Part shown: positions 25,845 through 34,127 of the stretch, piece after piece
Numbering within the stretch: position 1 is the first letter of the stretch
Layout of the letters: every line of letters starts with the position of its first letter
Source: Sulfurovum sp.
GTDB taxonomy: Bacteria; Campylobacterota; Campylobacteria; Campylobacterales; Sulfurovaceae
NCBI GenBank assembly: GCA_026990595.1
Contig: JALXCZ010000049.1
Location: forward strand, 39,655 to 103,654
Length of the DNA stretch: 64,000 bases
Direction of reading: 5' to 3'
The notes under the pieces: model-generated
What the model was told of the DNA's origin: nothing
Seen by the model: only the letters and a program-made list of their open reading frames with translations
Database searches by the model: none
Position numbers and translations under genes: made by a program

Positions 25845-27455
25845 ATGCAATACCTCATGGCAATAGATGCAGGAACAGGTTCAGTCAGAGCTATCATATT
25901 TGATACCAAAGGCAATCAGATCTCCGTAGCCCAAAGAGAGTGGGTTCATTTAGAAGTTGAAGGTGTACCAAACTCTATGACTTTCGATACCGATACCAAC
26001 TGGGATCTGGTCATCTGGTGCATTCAAACAGTACTTGAAAAAGCCTCACTTCAAGGCAGTGACATTGCAGCAGTGAGTGCTACAAGTATGCGTGAAGGAA
26101 TTGTGCTTTATGACAAAGAGGGGGAAGTACTCTGGAGTGTTGCCAATATAGATGCCCGAGCAGATGAAGAAGTACGCTACCTAAAAGAGAATTATCGGGG
26201 AATCGAAGAGAACTTTTATCAGATTGCTATGAAAGAAGATATTCAAGATATAGAAGAAACTTTTTATCAGATTTCAGGTCAAACTTTTGCCTTGGGGGCA
26301 CTACCGCGTATCTTGTGGCTCAAGAACCATCATCCTGAACGCTATGAAAAAGTAGCCTCCATCTCCATGATCGGGGACTGGATGCTGGCTAAACTCTCGG
26401 GCATCATTGCCACAGATCCAAGCAATGGAGGTACCACCGGTATCTTTTCCCTTAAAAAGAGAGACTGGGATGCCAATATGGCTGAAAAAGTGGGTATCAA
26501 AGCCGATATCTTCCCTCATTGTTTGGAGCCTGGAACGGTCATGGGAAAAGTGACACAGGGTGCTGCACAAGAGACAGGACTCTCCACTTCTACACTTGTG
26601 GTTATGGGTGGTGGCGATGTACAGTTAGGTGCCGCAGGACTAGGTGTTGTAGAAGAAGGACAGGCAGCCATACTCGGTGGCTCTTTTTGGCAGCAGGTAG
26701 TCAATATTAAAAGTACCACCCCTCCTCCTTCCAATATGAGTATTCGCATTAATCCTCATGTTATTGATGGACTCGCTCAGGCAGAAGGTATCACATTTTT
26801 CTCTGGACTTATTATGCGTTGGTTCAGAGATGCCTTCTGTGAATTGGAAAAAATGGAAGCTCAAAAGCAAGGACTAGATGCCTATACTGTTTTAGAAGAA
26901 AAAGCCAAAAAAGTACCCGTAGGATCTTATGGTATCACTCCTATTTTTTCAGACAGTATGAAGTACGGCAAGTGGTACCATGCGGCCCCCTCTTTTCTCA
27001 ACCTCTGTCTAGACCCTAATATATGCAACAAAGCTTCCATGTTCAGAAGTCTGGAAGAGAATGCATGCATCGTCTCTGCCATTAATTTAGAAAAGATCAA
27101 ACAATTCTCCAACTTGGAGATAGAGGAGATCGTTTTTGCCGGCGGTGCCAGCAAGGGAGAACTTTGGTGTCAAATACTCTCAGATGTGACAGGATGCAAA
27201 ATAAAAATTCCAAAAGTGACTGAAGCTACAGCTTTGGGTGCTGCCATGGCAGCAGGAGTTGGCGCAGGGATTTATGAAAGCATTTCTAAAGCAGCCCAAA
27301 AACTTGTTGTTTGGGACAAGGAGTATATTCCGAATATGGAAAATTATACCAAATATCAAAATATTCAAAAAAGATGGCAGGAAATTTATGAAGATCAGTT
27401 AACCCTTGTAGACAGAGGGTTGACACAAAGTATGTGGAAAGCTCCGGGAGTATAA
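25845..27455 (+). CDS. lsrK: Autoinducer-2 kinase (FGGY family)
   Basis: Phosphorylates the quorum signal AI-2 (from DPD). Starting at MQYLMAIDAGTGSVRA (ATG 25845, AGGAAAGATC upstream) gives 536 residues. Resemblance to E. coli LsrK runs over the whole length: SMREGIVLYDKEGEVLW, DPSNGGTTGI, VMGGGDVQLGAAGLGVV, FWQQVVNI, GLIMRWFRDAFC, KWYHAAPSFLNL and the terminal LTQSMWKAPG. An extra block of about 16 residues looks like a tandem duplication (IEENFYQI / IEETFYQI). No lsrABCD importer or lsrR is nearby. An in-frame upstream ATG inside the repeat is less likely. Confidence 0.9.
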   Translation: MQYLMAIDAGTGSVRAIIFDTKGNQISVAQREWVHLEVEGVPNSMTFDTDTNWDLVIWCIQTVLEKASLQGSDIAAVSATSMREGIVLYDKEGEVLWSVANIDARADEEVRYLKENYRGIEENFYQIAMKEDIQDIEETFYQISGQTFALGALPRILWLKNHHPERYEKVASISMIGDWMLAKLSGIIATDPSNGGTTGIFSLKKRDWDANMAEKVGIKADIFPHCLEPGTVMGKVTQGAAQETGLSTSTLVVMGGGDVQLGAAGLGVVEEGQAAILGGSFWQQVVNIKSTTPPPSNMSIRINPHVIDGLAQAEGITFFSGLIMRWFRDAFCELEKMEAQKQGLDAYTVLEEKAKKVPVGSYGITPIFSDSMKYGKWYHAAPSFLNLCLDPNICNKASMFRSLEENACIVSAINLEKIKQFSNLEIEEIVFAGGASKGELWCQILSDVTGCKIKIPKVTEATALGAAMAAGVGAGIYESISKAAQKLVVWDKEYIPNMENYTKYQNIQKRWQEIYEDQLTLVDRGLTQSMWKAPGV

Positions 27456-27457
27456 CA

Positions 27458-27541
27458 ATGACAAGAAGTAAACTTCAATACAGAGAGGCAAGTTTAAGAC
27501 TAAAGTCTAATACAAGCCTTTCACTAAAAGAAAGGATATAA
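27458..27541 (+). CDS. Possible 27-residue leader ORF before the SUI1 gene
   Basis: ATG 27458 three bases after the lsrK stop, preceded by GGGAG, encodes MTRSKLQYREASLRLKSNTS and ends 1 base before the SUI1 start codon. No similarity recognised. The start-stop arrangement would allow translational coupling, but chance is a real possibility. Confidence 0.25.
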   Translation: MTRSKLQYREASLRLKSNTSLSLKERI

Positions 27542-27542
27542 A

Positions 27543-27884
27543 ATGCCGAGTCGTAAAAAAAATCTCTTTGAAATGGGTACGAACTTTGAGGATGGATGGA
27601 AATCTGATAATAAAGACCAGTCTACTAAAAAAATGTCAACTGAAATAAAAGAGCCTAACAAACATCAACTTCACTTTGCCAAAGAAAAACGCAGAGGGAA
27701 AACAGTGACTATTGTCAAACCGTTTTATTTGGTAAAAGCTGATTTACAGGCATTACTAAAAACCCTTAAAAAGAAATTGGGTACCGGAGGAACAATTAAA
27801 GAGAATAGTCTGGAGTTTCAGGGAGATATATCCAATACCCTTCGTACCCAGTTGGAGGCAGAAGGATATCGGTTTAAAATATAG
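27543..27884 (+). CDS. SUI1/eIF1-like translation factor (YciH family)
   Basis: 113 residues. A charged N-terminal extension is followed by the SUI1 fold: RRGKTVTIVKPFYLVKADL, then LKKKLGTGGTIKENSLEFQG, the eIF1/YciH signature with KxGxGGTxK. The last residues (LRTQLEAEGYRFKI) match the family. Bacterial homologues can influence start-codon selection but their physiological role is unsettled. The ATG is preceded by AAAGGATATAAA. Convergent with the YedE pair 36 bases downstream. Confidence 0.88.
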   Translation: MPSRKKNLFEMGTNFEDGWKSDNKDQSTKKMSTEIKEPNKHQLHFAKEKRRGKTVTIVKPFYLVKADLQALLKTLKKKLGTGGTIKENSLEFQGDISNTLRTQLEAEGYRFKI

Positions 27885-27919
27885 GGGATCTCTAATAAGG
27901 GCACCCATAAGTAATTTGC

Positions 27920-28579
27920 CTAATTACGATCAGGTCTTTCATCATCAGGGAGCTGAGAAAGATCGGCTTCGTCAAAAAGTTCTTTTTTAGGGATAACAAT
28001 AGCGATCAATGTCACTACAACACCAAAAATAAGAACGACCATATGCTCATGTCCCGGGAAAAGCGAAGGAAGTGTCAACTTTCCGGCACTCTCTCCCATT
28101 AACGGTTTAAAGAAATCATCATAATAGAGCGTAAAAACCAATCCGCCAAACAATCCGCCAATTGCACCTATCAATACGTCAATACGCCCTTCCGCAATGG
28201 AAATAGGACCTGTCCCTGGACATTTACCAAGAATCGCCATGGAGATACCGAAGAGTGTACCGCCAATAAGGAGCCCCTGCCACAAGATAGGCTTAATATG
28301 ATAATGCGCTCCACCAGCTTCTATCATGTAATAGAGCCCTATACTGGTAAGCCCTACGGCAAGGAAAAGCATCTTGGGTACAATGGTGTCTTTAAGCATG
28401 GCAAAGCCTGCGATCTTCTCAAACTTGTCTACCCTTGTATACTGGATGATCCCGCCAAAGATGATACCAATGAGAAAAACTAAAGCCAGGGAACCATGCC
28501 CCTGGTGGATGACATTCTCAAACATTTGTGCGATACGTGAAAGTATATCTGTACCTTCTGTTTTTACAAGTACATCCAT
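27920..28579 (-). CDS. YeeE/YedE family sulfur transporter, second half-protein
   Basis: 219-residue membrane protein with about five to six hydrophobic helices. The family loop LGKCPGTGPISIAEG carries the conserved cysteine seen in YeeE/YedE (PmpB-type) proteins, thought to relay thiosulfate or sulfane sulfur across the inner membrane. It follows its partner gene by one base, and the two probably form one transporter. A hydrophilic acidic tail (LPDDERPDRN) ends the protein. Transport of thiosulfate is family knowledge, not proven here. Confidence 0.85.
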   Translation of the reverse strand: MDVLVKTEGTDILSRIAQMFENVIHQGHGSLALVFLIGIIFGGIIQYTRVDKFEKIAGFAMLKDTIVPKMLFLAVGLTSIGLYYMIEAGGAHYHIKPILWQGLLIGGTLFGISMAILGKCPGTGPISIAEGRIDVLIGAIGGLFGGLVFTLYYDDFFKPLMGESAGKLTLPSLFPGHEHMVVLIFGVVVTLIAIVIPKKELFDEADLSQLPDDERPDRN

Positions 28580-28580
28580 C

Positions 28581-29084
28581 TTATTTCTCCTTCACATTAT
28601 AAAACAATCTGCCAGTTACGATCACCACAACCAGTACCACACCGCCAAAGATCATGGAAGATATCGCCATCTGGCTCATTCCTGACATAAAGTGACCTGA
28701 AGTACACCCTCCTGCCATTCGTGCACCAATAATCATGATGAATCCGGAGATAAAACTCCAAAATAATCTTGAGAGTACAGAGTTGTTTTTATATTTTTTC
28801 CAGCCGGAAGGTATCAATGAAAATCTAAAACTTCTTGTAATAAACACTGAAGTAACAAATCCTCCAACCAATGCACCAAAAAGCATAACACCTTCCCAGG
28901 ATCCGGGATTGGAAATATCTTTTAGGTAACTGTATTTCTCAGGATCAAGATCAAAAATGATCCCTGCAAAGTATGGTACATACGTAGAAGCACCTATAGG
29001 TCTGTCTGCTCCAAAAACAGAAAATGTCAACAACAAAAGACCGGACATCAATATGCCACCCATCCACCATGGTAATCTATTCAT
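28581..29084 (-). CDS. YeeE/YedE family sulfur transporter, first half-protein
   Basis: 167 residues with four hydrophobic helices. GARMAGGCTSGHFMSGMSQM is the conserved PmpA-type cysteine motif of the family. It ends with a short basic tail and is followed after one base by the second YedE-type gene. The pairing (PmpA/PmpB-like) fits a sulfur-oxidising lifestyle. Start ATG 29084 has AAAGGATTTTT upstream. Confidence 0.85.
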   Translation of the reverse strand: MNRLPWWMGGILMSGLLLLTFSVFGADRPIGASTYVPYFAGIIFDLDPEKYSYLKDISNPGSWEGVMLFGALVGGFVTSVFITRSFRFSLIPSGWKKYKNNSVLSRLFWSFISGFIMIIGARMAGGCTSGHFMSGMSQMAISSMIFGGVVLVVVIVTGRLFYNVKEK

Positions 29085-29170
29085 AAAAATCCTTTAATTT
29101 TTGTGTGATTATAACAAAATATTAATCATTATATAGTATTTAATTATTTTATAATACCGTACAATTTTTC

Positions 29171-30454
29171 TTATTTACCTATTGCCAAAGCATACAAAAC
29201 CATCTCATCATTTCCTAAAAAGTCATTCACCTCATCATCATAGTAAGCACCAATTCCTGAGCATCCTATCTGCATATATTGTGCAGCCACATAAAGTCTT
29301 TGCCCTATGATGCCTGCTTTTTGATAGAGTGCCTGATAATTTTTTGCTTTGGAGGTTAAGAAAAATGCTACGGCTCCTTGCTGTGAAAGTGAGTACTGTT
29401 CCAAAGAGAGATATCCTGCTTTTCTTGCAAAGTCTCCATACTCGATATATGCTCCATCTTTATAAAGCCCTAAAGGCATATCCAACACACGATTGACCAC
29501 AACATACACAGAGACCTCTTCATCACAGTCAGAGAGTATGGGTTGATGTATCATCTCCATAATATAGTTAAACTGCCCTTTGGTAATGGCTCCTTCATGA
29601 AACCCACGTTGGGAGCGTCTGTTAAAAAGTGTCTCTTCTAGCTTGGTCGTATTGTAAGTAAACTTTGGTGCTTTTATTTGTTTTTTACACTCAGCTAAAA
29701 GCTTTGTTTCCATTGTTTCATGATAAGCTTCTTCGATAATCTCATTTTTTTCAAAACTTCTACTGCCATCTACATAAGGTAAGGAAAACTCTATAGCATT
29801 CACTTCACTCCTATGTATAGGCACTGCCATCACTGCCCCTGCTAAGAACCATTCACGTTCCTCAAAACCAAACATACGGTTGAGTTTCTCTTTGTCTATC
29901 GTGTACTGTATCTGCACGGCATGGGGTTTAAGAAGTGCTGCTGCTTCGATGCTTCCTAGCAAATGCCCTGCATCTAAAAGGCAGTAGCGCAATGCTCTGT
30001 TTTTATACTTCCAGGAGGATCTGTAGTAGATAGCCAAGACTAAAAACAGGTACCCACGCATCGCTGTTTTAAACCCAAAGTAAGGCTCTATACCCTCTAC
30101 TTCACTTATCTCTTGTAGCAGTGTTAATGAGGAGCTTCTGACTTCATAATGGTAGATACCATCTCTTTTCCCCTCAACACCACGTACTTGAAAGTAAAGT
30201 TCATTGGGGTACAACGCACCTGCACTTGGATTAATACGTAGATAATATTCTCCACTGGGGTAACTCTTTTTTGCTGTAAGTCCTGCAATATGATAAAGAA
30301 AATTATCTTCTTGCTCTTCCAAATTCAGTTTAAATTTTTGATACTCTTCTGGGTAGTTCTTGTAAGTACGGGGCTGATCTTCCCAAGATAAACGGTTTGG
30401 GTTCGTACGTACAGAGTTGTAAGAGTGTTTTGTCGCAGCGTGGTACCAGTACAT
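29171..30454 (-). CDS. SagB/ThcOx family nitroreductase-fold protein
   Basis: 427 residues with two nitroreductase-like halves. RINPSAGALYPNELYFQVRG is the signature of SagB/ThcOx flavin oxidoreductases, followed by LRYCLLDAGHLLGSIEAAAL; the second half has FNRRSQRGFHEGAITKGQF and AGIIGQRLYVAAQYMQIG. Family members oxidise azolines in peptide natural products, but stand-alone versions without a YcaO partner, as here, have unknown substrates. It overlaps the DUF309 gene by one base (stop/start), so it belongs to the same operon. No precursor peptide or YcaO gene is visible. Confidence 0.85.
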   Translation of the reverse strand: MYWYHAATKHSYNSVRTNPNRLSWEDQPRTYKNYPEEYQKFKLNLEEQEDNFLYHIAGLTAKKSYPSGEYYLRINPSAGALYPNELYFQVRGVEGKRDGIYHYEVRSSSLTLLQEISEVEGIEPYFGFKTAMRGYLFLVLAIYYRSSWKYKNRALRYCLLDAGHLLGSIEAAALLKPHAVQIQYTIDKEKLNRMFGFEEREWFLAGAVMAVPIHRSEVNAIEFSLPYVDGSRSFEKNEIIEEAYHETMETKLLAECKKQIKAPKFTYNTTKLEETLFNRRSQRGFHEGAITKGQFNYIMEMIHQPILSDCDEEVSVYVVVNRVLDMPLGLYKDGAYIEYGDFARKAGYLSLEQYSLSQQGAVAFFLTSKAKNYQALYQKAGIIGQRLYVAAQYMQIGCSGIGAYYDDEVNDFLGNDEMVLYALAIGK

Positions 30455-30804
30455 TACTCAAACATCTCACTATGCACTTGTTTAAGATTTTCTATTTTGT
30501 TACATGCCTCTTTAAACAGACCATAGTATGTAATCGTCTCCACACACAAATGTTTATGTCTTTCATACGATGCGATAACTCTTTGTACTTTATTTTTTAC
30601 ATTTGCTCTGTTGCGTTTGATATGTTCAAAGGTAATCGCCCCGTTAATGAGCCCTTTTGCCAAATTTGCCAAAGGGTCTTTTTTTAGACGCAAAGGATGC
30701 CATGCCTCTTCGAGCACTTCATGTGCTTCAAAATACTCCTCTTCATCAAGAAGTTTCATATAGTTTTTTAGTGCACCTTCTAAGTCATCGTTCATTGTAA
30801 GCAT
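30454..30804 (-). CDS. DUF309 domain protein
   Basis: 116-residue helical protein with the DUF309 pattern EEYFEAHEVLEEAWHPLR followed by GLINGAITFEHIKRNRANV. The conserved histidine and glutamates suggest a metal or small-molecule site, but no activity has been established for the family. Sandwiched with one-base overlaps between the thioredoxin-like gene and the SagB-like gene, so it is translationally coupled to both. Confidence 0.85.
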   Translation of the reverse strand: MLTMNDDLEGALKNYMKLLDEEEYFEAHEVLEEAWHPLRLKKDPLANLAKGLINGAITFEHIKRNRANVKNKVQRVIASYERHKHLCVETITYYGLFKEACNKIENLKQVHSEMFE

Positions 30805-32786
30805 TATTTTACAGCCTCGTTTATTTTTTCAATCAGTTTTGTTATGTTTTTATCATGTGCAAAACACATCGTGGTTTTACATGCAAGATACTCATCACTC
30901 TCTTCTACAGCGCTTAAAAAAAAAGGATACTTCACTTTATCTAATACAGGTTGGGCGATACGTAACGCTTCTGGCTTTGCATGAATAATAATATCTCCCT
31001 TTTCCACACGTAAAAAAGTCTCTACCAGCTTAGGAGCCAAAGCAGGATTTTCTTCCAACACATTTGCCATGTTTGTAAAGGTCTCCTGCACAATAGCCTG
31101 ATAGTGTAGATTCTCCTCCAAAGTTGCCATACGTACCAAATCGTCCAACATGACTGAAAGTGCAGAGGTATAATACCTGTCATCAAAATCGGCATACGCT
31201 TCGATGCCGTCATCACTCAGGTACCAACGCTTATTTCTATAAAACTTTTCGACTGCTTCTTTTGTTAAAGTTTCTGCAAGTTTTAAATACCCCTCGTCAT
31301 AACTTCTCTCATAACCCTCTATCAATGCATCTATTAAAAAAGCATAGTCCTCAAGCAGTGCTTTTTGTACAGGTACTGTCCCTAAGAGTGTTTGATGAAA
31401 AAGTGTCTGTTTCACATACATTCTCCAAAGTAGCCCTTCCAATCTTTTTTGTGCCAATGCTAAATACTGTGTATCCATACGTGAGGCATAAAAGAGTGCC
31501 TTTATCATCATCGCATTCCAAGCTGTGTTTACTTTTTTATCCACAAAAGGGAAAGTACGCTTAGCACTCAACGCTTTCAAATACGCTTTGAATGCCTCTA
31601 GCTTTACCGGTACACGTTCACTTGTAATATGTGGCTGAGAGAACTCCCCATCTATATTTCCATCTTCTTCTATGCCCATATAGGCTAATACCTCTTCTAT
31701 CTCTTTAGGCTTCCAGCCTTTCTCTTTGAGTGCTCTTTTAAGTTTTGTATAGTCATAAATAAAATATCCTCCCTCCTCTCCGTCTGAATCAGCATCACTG
31801 GCACTCAGGTAGACGCCCTCTTGCATATAGTTTTTCTCCATCTGGGCGATACTCTCCTCTATCACTTTTTTATAAAGTTTTTCTCCTGTCATTTCATATA
31901 GTGTGACATACACAGTGATAAGTTCTGCATTGGTATACAACATCTTTTCAAAATGTGGTATCTGCCACGCCTCATCGGTGGTGTATCTGAAAAAACCTCC
32001 TCCTATCTGGTCATAGAGTCCCCCTTGTGCCATTTTTTTGAGTGTCTGTTCTGCCATAAAAAATGCTCTCTGGTTCCCCGCTAGTCTAGAGATATCCAAC
32101 AAAAGTGCCAACTTGGAAGCTTCAGGGAATTTAGGTCTTTTTGCAAAGCCCCCATGGGTTCGGTCAAACTGTTTTTCTATCTTCTTTAGCACTCGTTGCA
32201 TGATATTACTACTTGGTTTTGTTTGAAGGGCATGCTGTATGGCTGTTTTTTTGTATTGTTCTATTGCTTTTTGAAAGGCACTATTCTCTTTTGCCAACTT
32301 CACAAAAGAGGGCAAGAGATTGAGCAAGCCCTTGGAGCCATACCCCTCCTCTTTAGGAATATAGGTTCCCATGAAAAACACCTCTTTATCTGCCGTCATA
32401 AAAATACTCAGTGGCCACCCTCCACGCTTACCATAGACATCTCTATAGATTTTCTGATATTTTTTATCTATCTGCGGATATTGTTCCCTGTCCACTTTGA
32501 TGGAGACAAAATCTGCATTAAGTAATTTTGCTACTTCTTCATTTGTAAAACTCTCCGCTTCCATTTCATGACACCAGTGACAGGTACTGTATCCGATAGA
32601 AAGAAAAATGAGTTTATGCTCTTTTTTTGCTTTTTCAAATGCTTCTTTGCCCCAGGGATACCAGTTGACAGGATTATGCGCATGTTGTTGTAGATAAGGA
32701 GAGTGTTCTTTTATAAGCGCATTCGTATAGGAATGCTCTGCACAAAGAAAACTTGACAGAAATAGGGAAAAAAATAATTTTCGCAT
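30804..32786 (-). CDS. Thioredoxin-domain protein of the YyaL/SSP411 (DUF255) family, exported
   Basis: 660 residues. An N-terminal signal peptide ([18 protein letters not shown]) is followed by a thioredoxin-like domain with [17 protein letters not shown] and the CxxC site [15 protein letters not shown], then a long alpha/alpha barrel-like region ([18 protein letters not shown] sequence, [16 protein letters not shown]) typical of the family. Function is unsettled; N-acyl-glucosamine epimerase-like folds are seen in relatives. The signal peptide places it in the periplasm. It heads a three-gene coupled operon. Confidence 0.85.
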   Translation of the reverse strand: MRKLFFSLFLSSFLCAEHSYTNALIKEHSPYLQQHAHNPVNWYPWGKEAFEKAKKEHKLIFLSIGYSTCHWCHEMEAESFTNEEVAKLLNADFVSIKVDREQYPQIDKKYQKIYRDVYGKRGGWPLSIFMTADKEVFFMGTYIPKEEGYGSKGLLNLLPSFVKLAKENSAFQKAIEQYKKTAIQHALQTKPSSNIMQRVLKKIEKQFDRTHGGFAKRPKFPEASKLALLLDISRLAGNQRAFFMAEQTLKKMAQGGLYDQIGGGFFRYTTDEAWQIPHFEKMLYTNAELITVYVTLYEMTGEKLYKKVIEESIAQMEKNYMQEGVYLSASDADSDGEEGGYFIYDYTKLKRALKEKGWKPKEIEEVLAYMGIEEDGNIDGEFSQPHITSERVPVKLEAFKAYLKALSAKRTFPFVDKKVNTAWNAMMIKALFYASRMDTQYLALAQKRLEGLLWRMYVKQTLFHQTLLGTVPVQKALLEDYAFLIDALIEGYERSYDEGYLKLAETLTKEAVEKFYRNKRWYLSDDGIEAYADFDDRYYTSALSVMLDDLVRMATLEENLHYQAIVQETFTNMANVLEENPALAPKLVETFLRVEKGDIIIHAKPEALRIAQPVLDKVKYPFFLSAVEESDEYLACKTTMCFAHDKNITKLIEKINEAVK

Positions 32787-32802
32787 CTTTTACTCTTTAG
32801 TG

Positions 32803-32808
32803 TATAAT
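32803..32808 (+). promoter_or_regulatory. -10 box for the DksA/TraR-type gene
   Basis: Perfect TATAAT 28 bases ahead of the ATG at 32836. It lies inside a longer possible reading frame that begins at 32800, which argues that the shorter start is the real one. No clear -35. Confidence 0.5.
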
Positions 32809-32835
32809 ATATTACTATATCATAAAGTGATACCT

Positions 32836-33174
32836 ATGACCAAACAAGAAAAACAAACAATCAAAGAAAAAATAGAAAATGACATCATCACACTTACCCA
32901 ACAGATAAAAGAGTTGGAAGAAAAAGTAAAACCCATTTCTCCAGACTGTGGACTAGGTAGACTCACACGTCTAGAAGCGATGGGAGAACAACATGTCAAC
33001 AACAAAGTTCTAGATGAAGCAAGAGTCAGACTCACACGTCTTAACAATGCCCTGCAACGCATAAATAAACCGATGTTTGGCATTTGTATAGAGTGTGAGG
33101 AGAGTATCGGAGTCGGACGCATGTCTGTACGTCCTGAAAGTGTGAGATGTGTCAATTGTGCCAACAACCTATAA
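32836..33174 (+). CDS. DksA/TraR-type C4 zinc finger protein
   Basis: 112 residues from MTKQEKQTIKEKIEND: a coiled-coil-rich N-terminal part and a C-terminal zinc finger with CIECEESIGVGRMSVRPES and CVNC (four cysteines). DksA-family proteins enter the secondary channel of RNA polymerase and work with ppGpp. The N-terminal coiled-coil tip lacks an obvious DxxDxA motif, so activity on polymerase is uncertain. Its last 6 bases overlap the end of the convergent S24 repressor gene. Confidence 0.85.
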   Translation: MTKQEKQTIKEKIENDIITLTQQIKELEEKVKPISPDCGLGRLTRLEAMGEQHVNNKVLDEARVRLTRLNNALQRINKPMFGICIECEESIGVGRMSVRPESVRCVNCANNL

Positions 33175-33822
33175 TGATTCTATATTCCCCACAACCTTCC
33201 CCACAATAGTCACCTCCTCAGGAGAGATAGCCTGAGGAGGGTACATACTGTTGTCTGAGATAAGTTCTATCATCCCATCTGCACGTTGCTGGATACGTTT
33301 GATAAAAAGCCCACCTGTTGTAGAGGCGATGAAAATACCGTTTTTATTGATATTGGTTTGCTCCCTATCTACAAACACAATGCTCCCATCAAGGAGTGTA
33401 GGCTCCATAGACTCTCCATCCACATGGATCGCTTCAAGCTCTGTATTGCCCAACCCTACCATATTATGCATGATCTTCTCATCAAGGGTAATGGTTTCAT
33501 AATTTTCATCGAACACTTCCGCACCACCTCCGGCACTTGCACGGATATCTGCAAAATAGCGTACCTGAAAGAACTTCTCGGTTTCTGCTTTAAGCATATC
33601 GACTGCCTGGTCAAAAAAGAGCCAGTTGACAGAGATCTTTTTCAATGCACAAAATTCCAAAATTTCTTCATAAGGAATAGAGTTTCTTTTTTTCATCGTA
33701 GCAAAGGTAGCCTGAGGGATGCCCAGTACATCCGCTACATCTTTGTCAAAAACTTTCTTCCCAATCGTTGTTTCAGAGATCACATCTTTGAGTTTATCTA
33801 TAATTTCAGCTAAACGTACCAT
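33169..33822 (-). CDS. CI/LexA-like repressor with S24 peptidase domain
   Basis: 217 residues: a CI-type helix-turn-helix (about 20-65; DKDVADVLGIPQATFATMKK) and a C-terminal S24 autopeptidase domain with a candidate Ala97-Gly98 cleavage bond (ASAGGG), the nucleophile Ser138 in GESMEPTLLDGS and Lys175 in LFIKRIQ. Such repressors are inactivated by RecA-stimulated self-cleavage during DNA damage. No phage genes surround it, so it may be a domesticated or stress regulator. The intergenic region upstream carries an operator-like motif (33877-33893) shared with the small CI-type gene at 4550. Confidence 0.88.
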   Translation of the reverse strand: MVRLAEIIDKLKDVISETTIGKKVFDKDVADVLGIPQATFATMKKRNSIPYEEILEFCALKKISVNWLFFDQAVDMLKAETEKFFQVRYFADIRASAGGGAEVFDENYETITLDEKIMHNMVGLGNTELEAIHVDGESMEPTLLDGSIVFVDREQTNINKNGIFIASTTGGLFIKRIQQRADGMIELISDNSMYPPQAISPEEVTIVGKVVGNIESL

Positions 33823-33876
33823 TTTGACTCCTTTTTTGTATATATATAGGTAATTATATAATATTTTTCTTAAAAG

Positions 33877-33893
33877 TATGACAATTTGACATA
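33877..33893. promoter_or_regulatory. Candidate operator of the S24 repressor
   Basis: TATGACA-ATT-TGACATA differs by one arm base from the perfect palindrome at 4468-4492 (TATGACA-ATA-TGTCATA). A second partial copy with the core ACAATTTGA lies at 33922-33930, 41 bases away on the same strand. Both lie between the divergent repressor (33822) and the small ORF at 33957. Confidence 0.5.
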
Positions 33894-33956
33894 TTTTTTA
33901 ACTAATTTTATATTTTTATATACAATTTGATATATTTTAATTTAAAGGACAACAAA

Positions 33957-34070
33957 ATGATCTATTCAAAAAACAAAGAGTTATTAAGCTATGCGATCAA
34001 GATGGGATGTAAAACAGCAGCAGAGTTTGCAATGTTTCTAAGAGCAAGAGAATCTATCTTGGCATTGTAG
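33957..34070 (+). CDS. Hypothetical 37-residue protein divergent from the S24 repressor
   Basis: ATG 33957 with a strong AAAGGACAACAAA ribosome binding site encodes a basic, helical peptide (MIYSKNKELLSYAIKMGCKT, then AAEFAMFLRARESILAL). No family recognised. Its TAG stop is formed by the first bases of the palindromic repeat at 34066-34126, so the original C-terminus may have been replaced by repeat insertion. The operator-like motifs upstream make it a plausible target of the divergent repressor. Confidence 0.45.
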   Translation: MIYSKNKELLSYAIKMGCKTAAEFAMFLRARESILAL

Positions 34071-34126
34071 GGGCAAACCCATGTGTTTGCCCTTTAGATG
34101 GGTGAACACACAGGTTCACCCCTACA
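34066..34126. repeat. REP-like double hairpin bounded by TGTAGGGG / CCCCTACA
   Basis: Two hairpins in tandem (GGGCAAAC...GTTTGCCC and GGGTGAAC...GTTCACCC) inside outer inverted ends TGTAGGGG and CCCCTACA. The 61-bp unit exactly fills the gap between the 37-residue ORF, whose TAG it supplies, and the convergent moeA stop 2 bases away. The architecture matches the element at 36685-36777. Confidence 0.7.
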
Positions 34127-34127
34127 A

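Noticed and set aside
29171..30454. RiPP (thiazole/oxazole-modified peptide) cluster because of the SagB-like gene
   Set aside because: No YcaO, SagC-like or precursor peptide gene is present in the neighbourhood.
33169..33822. Prophage immunity region
   Set aside because: The CI-like repressor has no phage structural, integrase or Cro genes near it; neighbours are ordinary chromosomal genes.
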